A stretch of DNA of 64,000 nt from Hymenobacter sublimis (GCF_023101345.1 NZ_CP095848.1:2231501-2295500), one strand, 5' to 3'; numbered from the stretch's first letter, positions 8,027-17,269 are shown. Numbers and translations: made by a program. The notes: generated by a model from the sequence alone, not told the origin.

Positions 8027-8065
8027 CGGCCTTTCTCATCTTCGTGATGGGAAAGGCCGATTTTT
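8027..8065 (+). terminator. Rho-independent terminator after paralogue A
   Basis: CGGCCTTTCTCAT pairs with ATGGGAAAGGCCG with minor imperfections and is followed by TTTTTG. Confidence 0.75.
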
Positions 8066-8160
8066 GTAACCTGGGGCCTAGAACACTAGTTCGGCCCGGG
8101 GGTCCGCACAATTTTTTGCCGATGCCTGAGTTAGTAGGCTGGACCTAACCTGTTTGGCCT

Positions 8161-8397
8161 ATGACCCGGATCGTGCTTTTGTTGGTTGCGCTGTTGATGA
8201 TTGGCGTGGCCGAACCCGTTGATGCCGCCCGCCCTACCCGGTACGCCCGGGCTAAGATGCGCGGCAAAACCTACACCCACCGCCCCTTCTACAAGCGCTA
8301 TAAGGGCCGCAAAACCAGTAAGAAGCGTTTCTCGCTGCTGCGGCAGAAATCCCGCTCCCAATCCACTTATAAAGTAGGCCGGCACTCGACGCGGTAA
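8161..8397 (+). CDS. Small basic secreted protein, paralogue B
   Basis: This 78-residue protein has a signal peptide (MTRIVLLLVALLMIGVAEPV, cleavage near DAA) and a Lys/Arg-rich mature part with the motif ARAKMRGKTYTHRPFYKRYK. That motif is shared with the gene 160 bp upstream, so the two are tandem paralogues. Function is unknown. It ends next to a perfect bidirectional terminator that separates it from the convergent nucleotidyltransferase gene. Confidence 0.65.
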   Translation: MTRIVLLLVALLMIGVAEPVDAARPTRYARAKMRGKTYTHRPFYKRYKGRKTSKKRFSLLRQKSRSQSTYKVGRHSTR

Positions 8398-8410
8398 CTT
8401 TTTACTTCCA

Positions 8411-8485
8411 ACGCCACGGCCCGTTTTCCGGCACTACTTCCCAATGCTTACCGCAACGGAGGTACCGGAAAACGGGCCGTGGCGT
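8411..8485. terminator. Bidirectional terminator with perfect 21-bp stem
   Basis: Arms 8411-8431 and 8465-8485 are exact inverted copies with a 33-nt loop. It separates paralogue B from the convergent nucleotidyltransferase gene. Confidence 0.75.
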
Positions 8486-8490
8486 TAGGG

Positions 8491-9570
8491 CTAGCGGCCG
8501 GCCTGGGCATACCAGGTTCGCCGCACCTGGCGCAGCAGGTGCTCGGCCGCGGCCTGGTTGGGGGCGTCGGGCAGCGCAGAGGTGGCAAAGGCGGCCTCCA
8601 CCCGATCTACCAGGGCCTCAGCTTCGGCTACCAACTCATCGTAGGCAAACTCGCCGCGGCGGATTTGCAGCAGAAACGCACGGTCGGGGCGGCGCACGTG
8701 CAGTTGGCTCGTGGTGGCAATTTCCTCGGCCATGCGTAGCAGCCTAAACACGTGGAGCATATTTTTAGCGTCGTAATTTTTGCCGTGCTGCACGGTATTC
8801 TGGTAGCGCTCCGGATTACGCTTCTGCTCCCATTCTTGGTAGTCGCGGTACACGCGGCAGTAGGTGCTGTAGCCGTTGCGGTTAAAGCTGAGGTAGGCGA
8901 CTGGCATTTCCCCTTTCGGCACGGCCGAGAGCTGCACATCCTGGGAAGTTTCCGGGTCGCGCACCAGGCCCCGGTAGCCGTGGCGCTGGTCGGGCGTTTC
9001 ATCCACGAACAGGGCGTATAAGTCACTGAGATGATTCACGTTGGCTAGTCCGCACTGGCTGGCAGCGTAGCCGCGCCGGCTAAGCCACGTAGCTACTAGT
9101 TGGGCCCCAGCGCCTACCGTTACGTAGCAAAAATCCAGCACCGACTTGCGCTGGGGCGGCTCGGGGTGGTTGATTTTTTTGTTCAGGCCCCGCGCCTTCC
9201 GGATCTGCGCCACGGCGTACTCGGCGAAGCTCTGGCGGCACAGCTTAGACAGGAAGTCCTCGGCCCGGAATGCCTCGAAAAGGGGGTGCCGGTACACTAC
9301 GTAATCCGCAGGAGTACCCAGCAGCTCTAGTACTGTAGGGTTGCTTTTGAGCAGTAACTCCACGAAGCGGCGCAGCTCATAGAATACTTCGTCGTTGGTG
9401 TCATTGGCTACCTGAGGCACGTACGTGAGGCCGTAAAACTCCGCTTCGGGCAAAATAAATACGCCTTTCAGGTCAGTATCGGAGTGGGGCAGGTTGGTGC
9501 CATAGGCGCGGCTGCCACTGATGGCTTCAAATAAAATCAGGCCGCGTTGGCGCAGGTCGGCAATGGTCAT
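8491..9570 (-). CDS. RlaP/YcgL-type nucleotidyltransferase (RNA-repair linked)
   Basis: The DNA-polymerase-beta nucleotidyltransferase site is visible at the N-terminus as GSRAYGTNLPHSDTDLKG (about residues 19-36): G-S, then the metal-binding D-x-D. The rest (DFCYVTVGAGAQLVATWLS, KNYDAKNMLHVFRLLRMA) matches the helical C-terminal part of the PF10127 family. That family was named RlaP because of its linkage to RNA-repair genes. The enzyme should transfer a nucleotide to an RNA end or another acceptor; the reaction is not established. It lies 158 bp downstream of a second member of the same family, on the same strand as pnkp and hen1. Length is 359 residues. Confidence 0.82.
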   Translation of the reverse strand: MTIADLRQRGLILFEAISGSRAYGTNLPHSDTDLKGVFILPEAEFYGLTYVPQVANDTNDEVFYELRRFVELLLKSNPTVLELLGTPADYVVYRHPLFEAFRAEDFLSKLCRQSFAEYAVAQIRKARGLNKKINHPEPPQRKSVLDFCYVTVGAGAQLVATWLSRRGYAASQCGLANVNHLSDLYALFVDETPDQRHGYRGLVRDPETSQDVQLSAVPKGEMPVAYLSFNRNGYSTYCRVYRDYQEWEQKRNPERYQNTVQHGKNYDAKNMLHVFRLLRMAEEIATTSQLHVRRPDRAFLLQIRRGEFAYDELVAEAEALVDRVEAAFATSALPDAPNQAAAEHLLRQVRRTWYAQAGR

Positions 9571-9728
9571 AAATAGGCGGGGCGGGACTGGTGGTATTGA
9601 ACGTCATATAGATGCGCCACTACTGCTTCTCTTGGTTGCGAAATTTGCGTAAGTAGCGCCCTTTTCTGATAAGCATCAATCTGATACCGAGACGTGAAAT
9701 GTCGCGTTTCTACGGCCGTTTCAGGGTT

Positions 9729-10484
9729 CTACAGCCAGGCCCGAAACAGGTCGTTCAGGGCGGGCGTCGGGTTGGCCGGCCGACTAATGGGCAACTGTTC
9801 ACGGGCCGCCAGGGCTACGGTGTACTCGGCTTGGAGGAAGGCGACCAGCGCGGCAGGCCGCTCCACGGTAGTTTTTTCGTTGGCGGTAGCTTTCCGAGCC
9901 AGCAGTTCCTCCACGGTGCTGTTTAGGGCGGAGGGCAGCAGTTGCCGCAGCTGCCCAAATTCCATCGGGGGCACTTCGGTGGGGCGCTGCTGAATCCAGC
10001 GGGCGGCCAGTGTGGAACGTAAGGCGTAAAATAACCGCTTCAGGCGTACGTCTTCCGCAGGTAGGTCTTCTTCCACCCCACGTCGCATCAGGCCGATGTA
10101 GTGGTTAAAGCCAGCGCGGGCATTCCAGCAGGACGGCAGCAGCGGCGCCAGCGCCGCTCGAAACCCGGTTGCCTCCCGGTACACCACCGGCGATTGAAGC
10201 CACTCGAACAGGGCCGCGTTGGAGCCGCGCAACAGCTTCAGGGTTTTGCGTAGCTCCCAGCCGGCTAGGTCCAACTCCTCATCCACTGGAAAGTTGAGCG
10301 TATCGGGTTCCTCATCCAAGGTTTGGTACCACTCGGCGGGGTGGCTGTAGATAAAGCGCACGTCGTAGTCAGAGTCTGGCGAGGGAAATCCCCAGGCCCG
10401 GCTACCCGACTCGCAGGCGTAGAGGACGCGAATACCGTGGGTGGTTTCGAGCTGGGTAATAGCTTTTTGGATGCGAGAGAGCAT
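9729..10484 (-). CDS. RlaP/YcgL-type nucleotidyltransferase, second paralogue
   Basis: The active-site segment SGSRAWGFPSPDSDYDVRF (about residues 26-44) shows the GS and D-x-D motifs of a polymerase-beta-type nucleotidyltransferase and is the textbook form of PF10127. The following ELDLAGWELRKTLKLLRGSN and the helical C-terminus are also typical. At 251 residues it is about 110 shorter than the neighbour at 8491-9570 and clearly divergent from it, so the two are not a recent duplication. Both probably act in the RNA-repair context with Pnkp and Hen1 further upstream. No promoter box is obvious. Confidence 0.82.
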   Translation of the reverse strand: MLSRIQKAITQLETTHGIRVLYACESGSRAWGFPSPDSDYDVRFIYSHPAEWYQTLDEEPDTLNFPVDEELDLAGWELRKTLKLLRGSNAALFEWLQSPVVYREATGFRAALAPLLPSCWNARAGFNHYIGLMRRGVEEDLPAEDVRLKRLFYALRSTLAARWIQQRPTEVPPMEFGQLRQLLPSALNSTVEELLARKATANEKTTVERPAALVAFLQAEYTVALAAREQLPISRPANPTPALNDLFRAWL

Positions 10485-10565
10485 AATCGGAAGATAATTA
10501 CCGGGGTGTAAGCAGGGTGCGCAAAGAACGGTGCTACCAGTGGAAGCTCGGCGCTGCTTCCGTTC

Positions 10566-10573
10566 TATTTTTG
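10566..10573 (+). promoter_or_regulatory. Candidate -7 box for the M28 peptidase gene
   Basis: TATTTTTG matches the consensus. It would give a leader of about 180 nt before the ATG at 10758. Confidence 0.35.
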
Positions 10574-10757
10574 CCGACTCAACCCGTTTTAATCTTCCGG
10601 CTAACCTGAAAACCCATCACCAAATTCTCTGCTGCCATACAATGGGTCGGCCGTGTACAAGGGCCACCATTTGGTTCGGGTACCCGACTAATCGTTTGTG
10701 ATGCTTCCCCGAACAATGTTTTATATTTCCCACTGCTGCCTTCCCAGTACCCTAAAG

Positions 10758-12476
10758 ATGATGCCCTTCTCTACTTTTTCTCTCCTACCGGCTGGCCTGC
10801 TGTTTGGCCTCGTTCTGGCGGCCTGCCAGTCTCAGAACGCGTCTACCACTTCCTCAACGCCAGCAGTGGCTACGGCGGAAGTTGGCGCGACTACCCCCAC
10901 TACTCCCGCTGAAGCCATCAGCGCCGCCACGATTGGCCGGTATTTGCAGGCCGTTTCCTCGGATGAGATGCTGGGCCGCAAGCCGTTCACCCTGGGTGAG
11001 CAGCGCAGCACCCAGTATCTGGCCGACGAATTCAAGCGCCTGGGGTTGCAGCCCGGCCCGGGTGGCTCCTACTTCCAGCCCGTACCCCTGGTCGAAATTA
11101 CCGGTACGCCCGCGCCTACCCTCCACATTAAGGGCAAAGGTCAGCCCCTGAGCTTCCAGTACAAAACTGATTTCGTGACGTTTACCCAGCGCGAGCAGCC
11201 GCAGGTGAGCGTCAGCAACTCCGCGCTAGTGTTTGCCGGCTACGGCGTGGTGGCGCCCGAGTACGGCTGGGACGATTACGCCGGCCTCGACGTGAAGGGC
11301 AAAACGGTGGTGGTGCTGGTGAATGACCCCGGCAATGCGGGCAACGACACCACCTTGTTCAAGGGCAAGGCCATGACCTACTACGGCCGCTGGACCTACA
11401 AATACGAGGAAGCGGCCCGCCACGGCGCCGCCGGCGTGCTCATCGTGCACGACACCAAGCCGGCCGCCTACCCCTGGTCGGTGGTGCTGAGCGGGGCCGT
11501 CAGCCCTAAGCTGCGCGCCCAAACCGCTAACAACGGCGCCGACAAGTGCGCCCTGGAAGGCTGGCTGACCCTGGACGCGGCTAAGAAGCTGTTCCAGGCC
11601 GCCGGCCAGAGCTATGAGCAGCTCTATGCCGCCGCCAATACCAAAGGCTTCCGGCCCCGGCCGCTGGGCGGGCTCACCCTCACGGGCAGCATCCAGAACA
11701 AGCTCCGCCGCCAGACCTCGCGCAACGTGCTGGCTGTGCTACCGGGCACCACCCGCCCCGATGAGTACATCATCTACTCGGCCCACTGGGACCATTTTGG
11801 GGTAGGCAAAGCCATTGCCGGCGACTCCATCTACAACGGAGCGGTGGACGACGGCACTGGTTTGGCGGCCCTGCTCAGCATTGCCGAAGCGTTCCAGAAA
11901 GCGCCGCAGAAGCCGGAGCGCAGCATCGTGTTTCTGGCCGTCACGGCCGAGGAACAGGGCCTGCTGGGCTCGGCCTACTACGCCCAGCACCCGCCCTACC
12001 CCTTAAACAAAACCGTAGCCGACCTGAACATGGACATGCTCTGGCCCTACGGCCAGATGAAGGACCTCACGGTTATCGGCTACGGGCAGTCGGAGCTGGA
12101 GGACTACGCCCGCGCCGCGGCCCGGGAGCAGGACCGCTACATCCTACCCGATCAGCAGCCCGAAACCGGCATGTTCTACCGCTCCGACCACTTCAACTTT
12201 GCCCACGTGGGCGTGCCCTCCCTCTACGCCAGCGGCGGTTTCGAGAGCCGCACCCGCGGCAAGGACTACATTGCCCAGCAGCGCCAGAATTACACCACGA
12301 ACATGTACCACAAGCCCGCCGACCAGTTTGACCCCAGCTGGGACCTCGCGGGTATTGCCCAGGACGCCCAGCTCTACTTCCGCGTGGGCCAGCGCCTGGC
12401 CGCCGAAACTACGTTCCCGCAGTGGCGGGCCGGCTCGGAGTTCAAAGGTGCGCGTGACAAGAGCATGGGCAAGTAA
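10758..12476 (+). CDS. M28 family metallopeptidase, lipoprotein
   Basis: The two-zinc M28 site is complete: SAHWDHFG (first His and bridging region), GAVDDGTG (bridging Asp), VTAEEQGLLGS (catalytic and ligand Glu), NMDML (Asp) and YRSDHFNFA (His). A PA-like insert precedes it (VFAGYGVVAPEYGWDDYAGL). I chose the ATG at 10758, which gives a lipoprotein signal ending LVLAAC; earlier in-frame ATGs at 10698 and 10716 would put an unlikely Cys-rich extension in front. The protein should be anchored in the outer or inner membrane and trim amino acids from extracellular peptides. It is transcribed opposite to the flanking RNA-repair genes. Confidence 0.9.
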   Translation: MMPFSTFSLLPAGLLFGLVLAACQSQNASTTSSTPAVATAEVGATTPTTPAEAISAATIGRYLQAVSSDEMLGRKPFTLGEQRSTQYLADEFKRLGLQPGPGGSYFQPVPLVEITGTPAPTLHIKGKGQPLSFQYKTDFVTFTQREQPQVSVSNSALVFAGYGVVAPEYGWDDYAGLDVKGKTVVVLVNDPGNAGNDTTLFKGKAMTYYGRWTYKYEEAARHGAAGVLIVHDTKPAAYPWSVVLSGAVSPKLRAQTANNGADKCALEGWLTLDAAKKLFQAAGQSYEQLYAAANTKGFRPRPLGGLTLTGSIQNKLRRQTSRNVLAVLPGTTRPDEYIIYSAHWDHFGVGKAIAGDSIYNGAVDDGTGLAALLSIAEAFQKAPQKPERSIVFLAVTAEEQGLLGSAYYAQHPPYPLNKTVADLNMDMLWPYGQMKDLTVIGYGQSELEDYARAAAREQDRYILPDQQPETGMFYRSDHFNFAHVGVPSLYASGGFESRTRGKDYIAQQRQNYTTNMYHKPADQFDPSWDLAGIAQDAQLYFRVGQRLAAETTFPQWRAGSEFKGARDKSMGK

Positions 12477-12520
12477 ATAGTGCTTTCAAATAGTATATAC
12501 TACCTGCTATAACACCGCAC

Positions 12521-13363
12521 GTGATAAAGAGAAAGTTAATTGAGATGTTGAAAGAGCTAGAGCTTCTTCAGCATTGGGAGAAAATCAAATCAGTAAGTCA
12601 ACCTTGTATACGGCTACACTTAGCGCCTGAAGAAGAGGAAGATATTCCTATTGGCAACTCTAAAATGGGTGGTATACCAGACCTACCGCCAGGCTGTCAG
12701 TGGCCGACCGAGCAGGACCCGGAAAAGCCTCTTTCCTTTATTGCCCAGATCAATCTTGCTGAAGTAAGTGTTTACGATGAGCAAGGATTACTGCCCCACC
12801 AAGGACTTCTATCCTTTTTTTATTCGGCCGATCAGGAGGCTTGGGGATACGATAGCAAACACAGAGACAAATTCAAGGTTCTGTATTACGAAGGCTCACC
12901 CAGTGAGCTTCACCGCGTCTCTTTTCCCGATACGCTGGAAGAAGACGCTCAATTCGAGGCTTGCACACTTATTCCGCAGTTGGAAATCAGTTTACCCTCC
13001 TGGGATAATAATCTACTCAATTTTCTAACCGAGAGTGAACAGGATAACCTGTTTGGATTGGAAGAAGGAAACACAAACAAGCTGTTTGGCCACGCTGACA
13101 CCATTCAGGGCTCCATGGAACTGGAGTGCGAGTTGGTCACGAATGGCATCTATTGTGGTGACCCATCGGGGTATGCCTCGCCTCAAGCAAAAGCACTGGA
13201 GCCAAATGCAGGCAATTGGCGACTTTTATTGCAAGTTGATAGCAATGAGGACGAATGCGGTATGATGTGGGGCGACGCAGGCAGACTCTACTTCTGGATT
13301 AGAGAACAAGACTTAAAAACCCAGAATTTCGACGCCAGTTGGGTTATTCTACAATGTTATTGA
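12521..13363 (+). CDS. DUF1963 (YwqG-like) protein of atypical composition
   Basis: The sequence has the YwqG/DUF1963 pattern: SKMGGIPDLPPGCQWP (about residues 47-62), PLSFIAQINLAEV, GLLSFFYSADQEAWGY, and the acidic late segment NEDECGMMWGDAGRLYFWI. Function of the family is unknown; members are common near toxin-immunity or polymorphic-toxin genes. The GTG start at 12521 gives 280 residues, the normal length. Codon use is visibly AT-richer than in the surrounding genes, with TTA, AAT and GAA codons common, which suggests acquisition from another source. It follows the M28 gene by 44 bp and is followed by a strong terminator. Confidence 0.8.
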   Translation: MIKRKLIEMLKELELLQHWEKIKSVSQPCIRLHLAPEEEEDIPIGNSKMGGIPDLPPGCQWPTEQDPEKPLSFIAQINLAEVSVYDEQGLLPHQGLLSFFYSADQEAWGYDSKHRDKFKVLYYEGSPSELHRVSFPDTLEEDAQFEACTLIPQLEISLPSWDNNLLNFLTESEQDNLFGLEEGNTNKLFGHADTIQGSMELECELVTNGIYCGDPSGYASPQAKALEPNAGNWRLLLQVDSNEDECGMMWGDAGRLYFWIREQDLKTQNFDASWVILQCY

Positions 13364-13394
13364 TAGAGGCAAACTAACAGCCCTGAAAGGTCTA

Positions 13395-13445
13395 CAGAAA
13401 ACAAAACCTCAGCGACTGTAGAGTTTGCTGAGGTTTTGTTTTCTG
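13395..13445. terminator. Bidirectional terminator after the DUF1963 gene
   Basis: The 19-bp perfect stem CAGAAAACAAAACCTCAGC and its inverse, with A/T-rich ends, suits both convergent neighbours. Confidence 0.85.
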
Positions 13446-13494
13446 TGCAAACGAAAATTCTGGTAGTTGCTGCGGTTACAGCCCGCTACCTTAC

Positions 13495-14283
13495 TCAAAG
13501 CCCCGAATACTGCGTGGGGCGCAGAAACACGATGTCGATGTGCGACACGTTGTTCTGGTACTCGGGCAGGCTGGAAAGTTTCTTCCACTCGGGGTCGTTG
13601 CCGAAGGCTTTCCAGTGCGCTTCCCGGGCTTGCAGGTTTGCAAAAGAGGTCATGTACAGCAGGTTCGGCATTTTGGAACCGAAAACCACTTCCCCGTAGA
13701 AAATAGCATTGAAGCCCAGCCGGGAAAACAGCTTGATTTCCCCGCCGGCGTTAAACATCCGCACTTTATTGCGGAATAGCTTCTCGCTGGCACCCTCGTA
13801 GCTCCGCAGTTCATACACCCGTTCGTTTTTGGGTCCGGTGAGCTGCGGGGGCGTTAGGATGGTCATTTGCTCGAAGGGCTTGATAAAAACTGTTTCCAAG
13901 CGGCTGTACGCCGGGGCAGTATGGGCCGCGTTACTGTAGGCGCCTCCGGTAGCCAGCAGTTTGGTGGTGGTTTCCTGGCTTACTTTCTCCCACTGCTTCA
14001 AGGACGAGTACGGGGTCAACACATAGATTTTTCTGTCAGCGGCCGTGTCGTTACCCAGTGGTTTAAACACGCCGATAGTAGTGATACCGGCGGCGCGCAG
14101 CACGGGTATATAGTGGTGCTGGAGGAAACTGTCAATTACCGCCTCCTGCCGGCTGGTTTTCAGGTGGTACACCTTGAGTTCCATGTAGGCGGGCCGCGTT
14201 GCTACGGCCGTAGCCGTAGCATTTTCCCTACCTACTCCGAAGCCCAAGAGAAGTGTAAAAATCAGGAAGTGAAGCTGTTTCAT
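13495..14283 (-). CDS. NIPSNAP family protein with signal peptide
   Basis: The 262-residue protein has a signal peptide (MKQLHFLIFTLLLGFGVG) followed by two ferredoxin-like dimeric alpha+beta halves. The first contains MELKVYHLKTSRQEAVIDSF and the second the classic NIPSNAP run YELRSYEGASEKLFRNKV plus EREAHW-like EAHWKAFGNDPEWKKL. Bacterial members are exported or periplasmic and have no proven reaction. Its gene lies between the DUF1963 gene and pnkp on the pnkp strand, but there is no evidence of a shared function with RNA repair. Confidence 0.88.
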   Translation of the reverse strand: MKQLHFLIFTLLLGFGVGRENATATAVATRPAYMELKVYHLKTSRQEAVIDSFLQHHYIPVLRAAGITTIGVFKPLGNDTAADRKIYVLTPYSSLKQWEKVSQETTTKLLATGGAYSNAAHTAPAYSRLETVFIKPFEQMTILTPPQLTGPKNERVYELRSYEGASEKLFRNKVRMFNAGGEIKLFSRLGFNAIFYGEVVFGSKMPNLLYMTSFANLQAREAHWKAFGNDPEWKKLSSLPEYQNNVSHIDIVFLRPTQYSGL

Positions 14284-14348
14284 AGACTTGAGAAGGCTAA
14301 TTAATCAGGAGGAAATAACACGGTATTAAGTAAGCGCCGGTCTACTTC

Positions 14349-16949
14349 TCACAGCCGTGGGTCTACGGCCTCACTTTCCAGGGCCAGTACCCCGAACACG
14401 CACTGGTGCACCTCCCGCAGCGGAGCCCCGGCCACGAAGCGCTCCAGGCCTTCTACACCGAGGGCAAACTCGCGCAGGGCCAGGTTGCGCTTGGCCTTGA
14501 CGGCCCGCTCGCGCAGGCGCTCCAAGTTGCCGGGCAGCAGGTAGTCGGGGCCGTAGATGATGCGCAGGTACTCGCGGCCGCGGCACTTGAGGGCCGGCTG
14601 CACCAGGTGCTGGCGGCCACTCGGGATGAAGTCGTAGGGCTTGACCACCATGCCTTCGCCCCCGGCCCCGGTGAGGTCGGTCCACCATTGGGTAGCAGCT
14701 TCCACGTCGGCAATATTCTGAAGGTTCACCACGCGGTAGGGAGTGGCCCGGAGCAGCGCCTCGTCGGCGAGACAGATGCTGCGTAGGGTTTCCATGTGCC
14801 AGGCGTGGTCCTTGTCGAAATAGGTGCGGCCCTCGGTCGCCAGCAGATGGAAAGGCGCCAGGCGCAGATCAGAGAGGCTTTCCACGGGCCAGCAGTAGCG
14901 GCGGTAGGCCTGGGCGTAGTGCTCGGCGGCCGCTTGGCGGGACGTGGCGCGGGCCAACAAGGCTTCGACCCCGTCAAGGCCCCGGGAACTGGCCTGACTA
15001 AGCACGGCTACGGTTTCGGGTAGCGCAGCCGTAGCCGCGGCGGCCACGGCCGCGTACTGGCTCTTGATCAGCTCCTGAGCCTTGGCCGACCAGGGCAGTA
15101 GCTCCGCATCCAGGCAGAGCCAGTCGGTCTGAAACCGCTCCCAGAAACCGGCGGTAGTCAGCGCCTCTTGCAGGCGAGCAAGGAAAGCGGCTTCCAGGGC
15201 GGCATCGGTGAAGAAGTTGCGGCCAGTGCGGGTGTAGCACTTGCCCGGCCCCTCGCCCACCACCCCAAAACGGCGGCGAGCCGCGGCCTCGTCGCGGGCC
15301 AGCACCACTACCACGCGGCTGCCCATGTGCTTTTCCTCGCAGACTACCCGCTCCAGGCCCTGACGCCGGAAGTAGTCGAAGGCTTCGGCGGGGTGCTCTA
15401 GCAAGTCGGGCAGGGCCGAGGTTTCCGAAGGGCTCATGGTGGGCGGCAGGTAGAGCAGCCACTTGGGGTTCAGAGCAAAGCGCGACATCACCTCCAGGGC
15501 AGCCGCCGCGTTTTCCTCCCGAATAGTTACCGAGGGCAGCAGGCGGGTTTTAATAATTTGCTTGCCCGTCACGTCGCGGATGTCCAATAAATCGTCGTGC
15601 TGCTGCTGGGCGGTGAGCTGGGCCACGTCGGCAGCTACTTCGGCCGGGCGTAGCGGCCGCACCGGCTCGCAGTACACCTGGGCGGCGGGTACGGCTACCA
15701 GTTCCCGCTCGGGGTAGCGCAGGGCCGTGAGGCGGCCGCCGAACACGCAGCCGGTGTCAATGTCGATGGTGTTGTTGAGCCATTCGGGCTCCGGCACGGG
15801 CGTGTGGCCGTACACCACCATGGCGCGGCCGCGGTACTCCGAGGCCCAGTTGTAGCGCACGGGCAAACCAAACTCGTCGATTTCGCCGGTCGTCTCACCG
15901 AACAAAGCAAAGGCCCGCACGGCACCCGAGCCCCTACCCTGCATTTCCTCGCGCATGCCGGCGTGGGCGACGACCAGCTTGCCCCCATCGAGCACATAAT
16001 GGCTCACGAGGCCATCTAGGAACTGTCGCACCTGGCTCTTAAATGCCTCCGACTCGGGAGCCAGCTGGGCCACCGTTTCGGCAAAACCGTGCTTTTCGGC
16101 TACCTGCTTGCCGTTTAGGTAGCGCAGCAGCTTGATGTCGTGGTTGCCGGGCACGCACAGGGCCTGGCTGCCCTGCACCATGCTCATGACCAGCCGCAAC
16201 ACCTGGGGCGAGGCGGGACCCCGGTCAACCAAATCGCCCAGGAACAGGGCGCGACGGCCGGCGGGGGCCGTTACACGCACACCCAAGTCGCGGGGGTCCT
16301 GGGCTGGCTCGGTCTGCACGACGTAACCCATTTGGGTAAGCAGCTGCACCAACTCCTCATAGCAGCCGTGCACGTCCCCAATGATGTCGAAGGGCCCCGT
16401 GTCTTGCTTGCGGTTGCTGTACAGCGGGTCGCGGACGATGGTTTGTACGGCGTCCACTTCTTCGGGACCATGCAGGTGGTAAACGTGGCGGAAGCCCTCC
16501 TGCTTGAGGGTTTTGAGGCTACGGCGTAGCTGCTGGCGCTGCTGGGGCACTACATGGCGGCCCAGGTGCCGACGTTCGGGGCGGGCCTGGTTGCGGTCCT
16601 CGGCCACGCGGTCGGGCACGTCGAGGATGATGGCCGTGGGCAGCACGTGGTAGTCGCGGGCAAGCTGCACGAGGGTTTTGCGGGCCTCGGGCTGCACGTT
16701 GGTGGCATCTACTACCGTTAAGAGGCCACGCTTTAGGCGCAGGCCCACTAGGTAGTGCAGCAGGGCAAAGGCCTCCGGCGTGGCCGACTGGTCGTTTTCA
16801 TCATCGGCCACCAGGGCCCGGCAGTGGTCCGACGACACAATTTCGGTGGCCTGAAACAGGCGACGAGCAAACGTAGATTTGCCCGCGCCCGAGGTGCCAA
16901 TGAGCAACACCAGGGAGAGTTCGGGAAGTTTAAGGGAGGTCAGGGGCAT
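14349..16949 (-). CDS. pnkp: RNA-repair polynucleotide kinase-phosphatase-ligase
   Basis: The three modules of bacterial Pnkp are in order. The kinase has P-loop GTSGAGKS (Lys24), with VDATNVQPEARKTL near residue 80. The metallophosphatase has IGDVHGCYEEL (residues 190-200), FLGDLVDRGP, CVPGNHDIK, VVAHAGM and VYGHTPV. The C-terminal adenylyltransferase has the nucleotidyl-Lys in CEEKHMGSR (Lys540) and downstream EGMVVKPYD. Pnkp phosphorylates the 5'-OH, removes the 2',3'-cyclic phosphate and, with Hen1, seals cleaved RNA such as ribotoxin-cut tRNA. Length (866) is as expected. Hen1 lies 2.4 kb upstream on the same strand, with an OmpA-family gene in between, so the two are not in a tight operon here. 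Confidence 0.95.
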   Translation of the reverse strand: MPLTSLKLPELSLVLLIGTSGAGKSTFARRLFQATEIVSSDHCRALVADDENDQSATPEAFALLHYLVGLRLKRGLLTVVDATNVQPEARKTLVQLARDYHVLPTAIILDVPDRVAEDRNQARPERRHLGRHVVPQQRQQLRRSLKTLKQEGFRHVYHLHGPEEVDAVQTIVRDPLYSNRKQDTGPFDIIGDVHGCYEELVQLLTQMGYVVQTEPAQDPRDLGVRVTAPAGRRALFLGDLVDRGPASPQVLRLVMSMVQGSQALCVPGNHDIKLLRYLNGKQVAEKHGFAETVAQLAPESEAFKSQVRQFLDGLVSHYVLDGGKLVVAHAGMREEMQGRGSGAVRAFALFGETTGEIDEFGLPVRYNWASEYRGRAMVVYGHTPVPEPEWLNNTIDIDTGCVFGGRLTALRYPERELVAVPAAQVYCEPVRPLRPAEVAADVAQLTAQQQHDDLLDIRDVTGKQIIKTRLLPSVTIREENAAAALEVMSRFALNPKWLLYLPPTMSPSETSALPDLLEHPAEAFDYFRRQGLERVVCEEKHMGSRVVVVLARDEAAARRRFGVVGEGPGKCYTRTGRNFFTDAALEAAFLARLQEALTTAGFWERFQTDWLCLDAELLPWSAKAQELIKSQYAAVAAAATAALPETVAVLSQASSRGLDGVEALLARATSRQAAAEHYAQAYRRYCWPVESLSDLRLAPFHLLATEGRTYFDKDHAWHMETLRSICLADEALLRATPYRVVNLQNIADVEAATQWWTDLTGAGGEGMVVKPYDFIPSGRQHLVQPALKCRGREYLRIIYGPDYLLPGNLERLRERAVKAKRNLALREFALGVEGLERFVAGAPLREVHQCVFGVLALESEAVDPRL

Positions 16950-17269
16950 ACGATGACGAAAACAGAATTATAGCTTACTAAATGCAGCCTAGACTGATAT
17001 ATCTGCGCATAGTAATCAATAGACGCCCGAATAAAGCAACTACGAACGATATACGAACTTGGAGCCAGCGCCCGAGAAGACTAGCAGCATATGGACTATC
17101 GAAGGCCTATTTAACAAAAGGATACATTCAAGCACAAGCACATTCACCATCAATCTGTTATTGGCATACTGAAACTATATCCAAATCGAACAAAAGGGTA
17201 TAAACCGAGAAATAGCCTACGGGATTTCTAAACGAGAAGCCTAAACTAGCTTTTCGTGGGCACTAGTTG
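16950..17269. other. Non-coding interval between OmpA-family gene and pnkp
   Basis: This AT-richer stretch of about 320 bp contains no convincing gene, hairpin or TAnnTTTG box for pnkp. Short ORFs here lack coding character. Confidence 0.5.

Noticed and set aside
14998..15462. 154-codon minus-strand ORF inside pnkp in another frame
   Set aside because: Same-strand frame shadow of the ligase domain of Pnkp. Its composition (Gly/Arg/Pro-rich) is typical of off-frame reading in GC-rich DNA.
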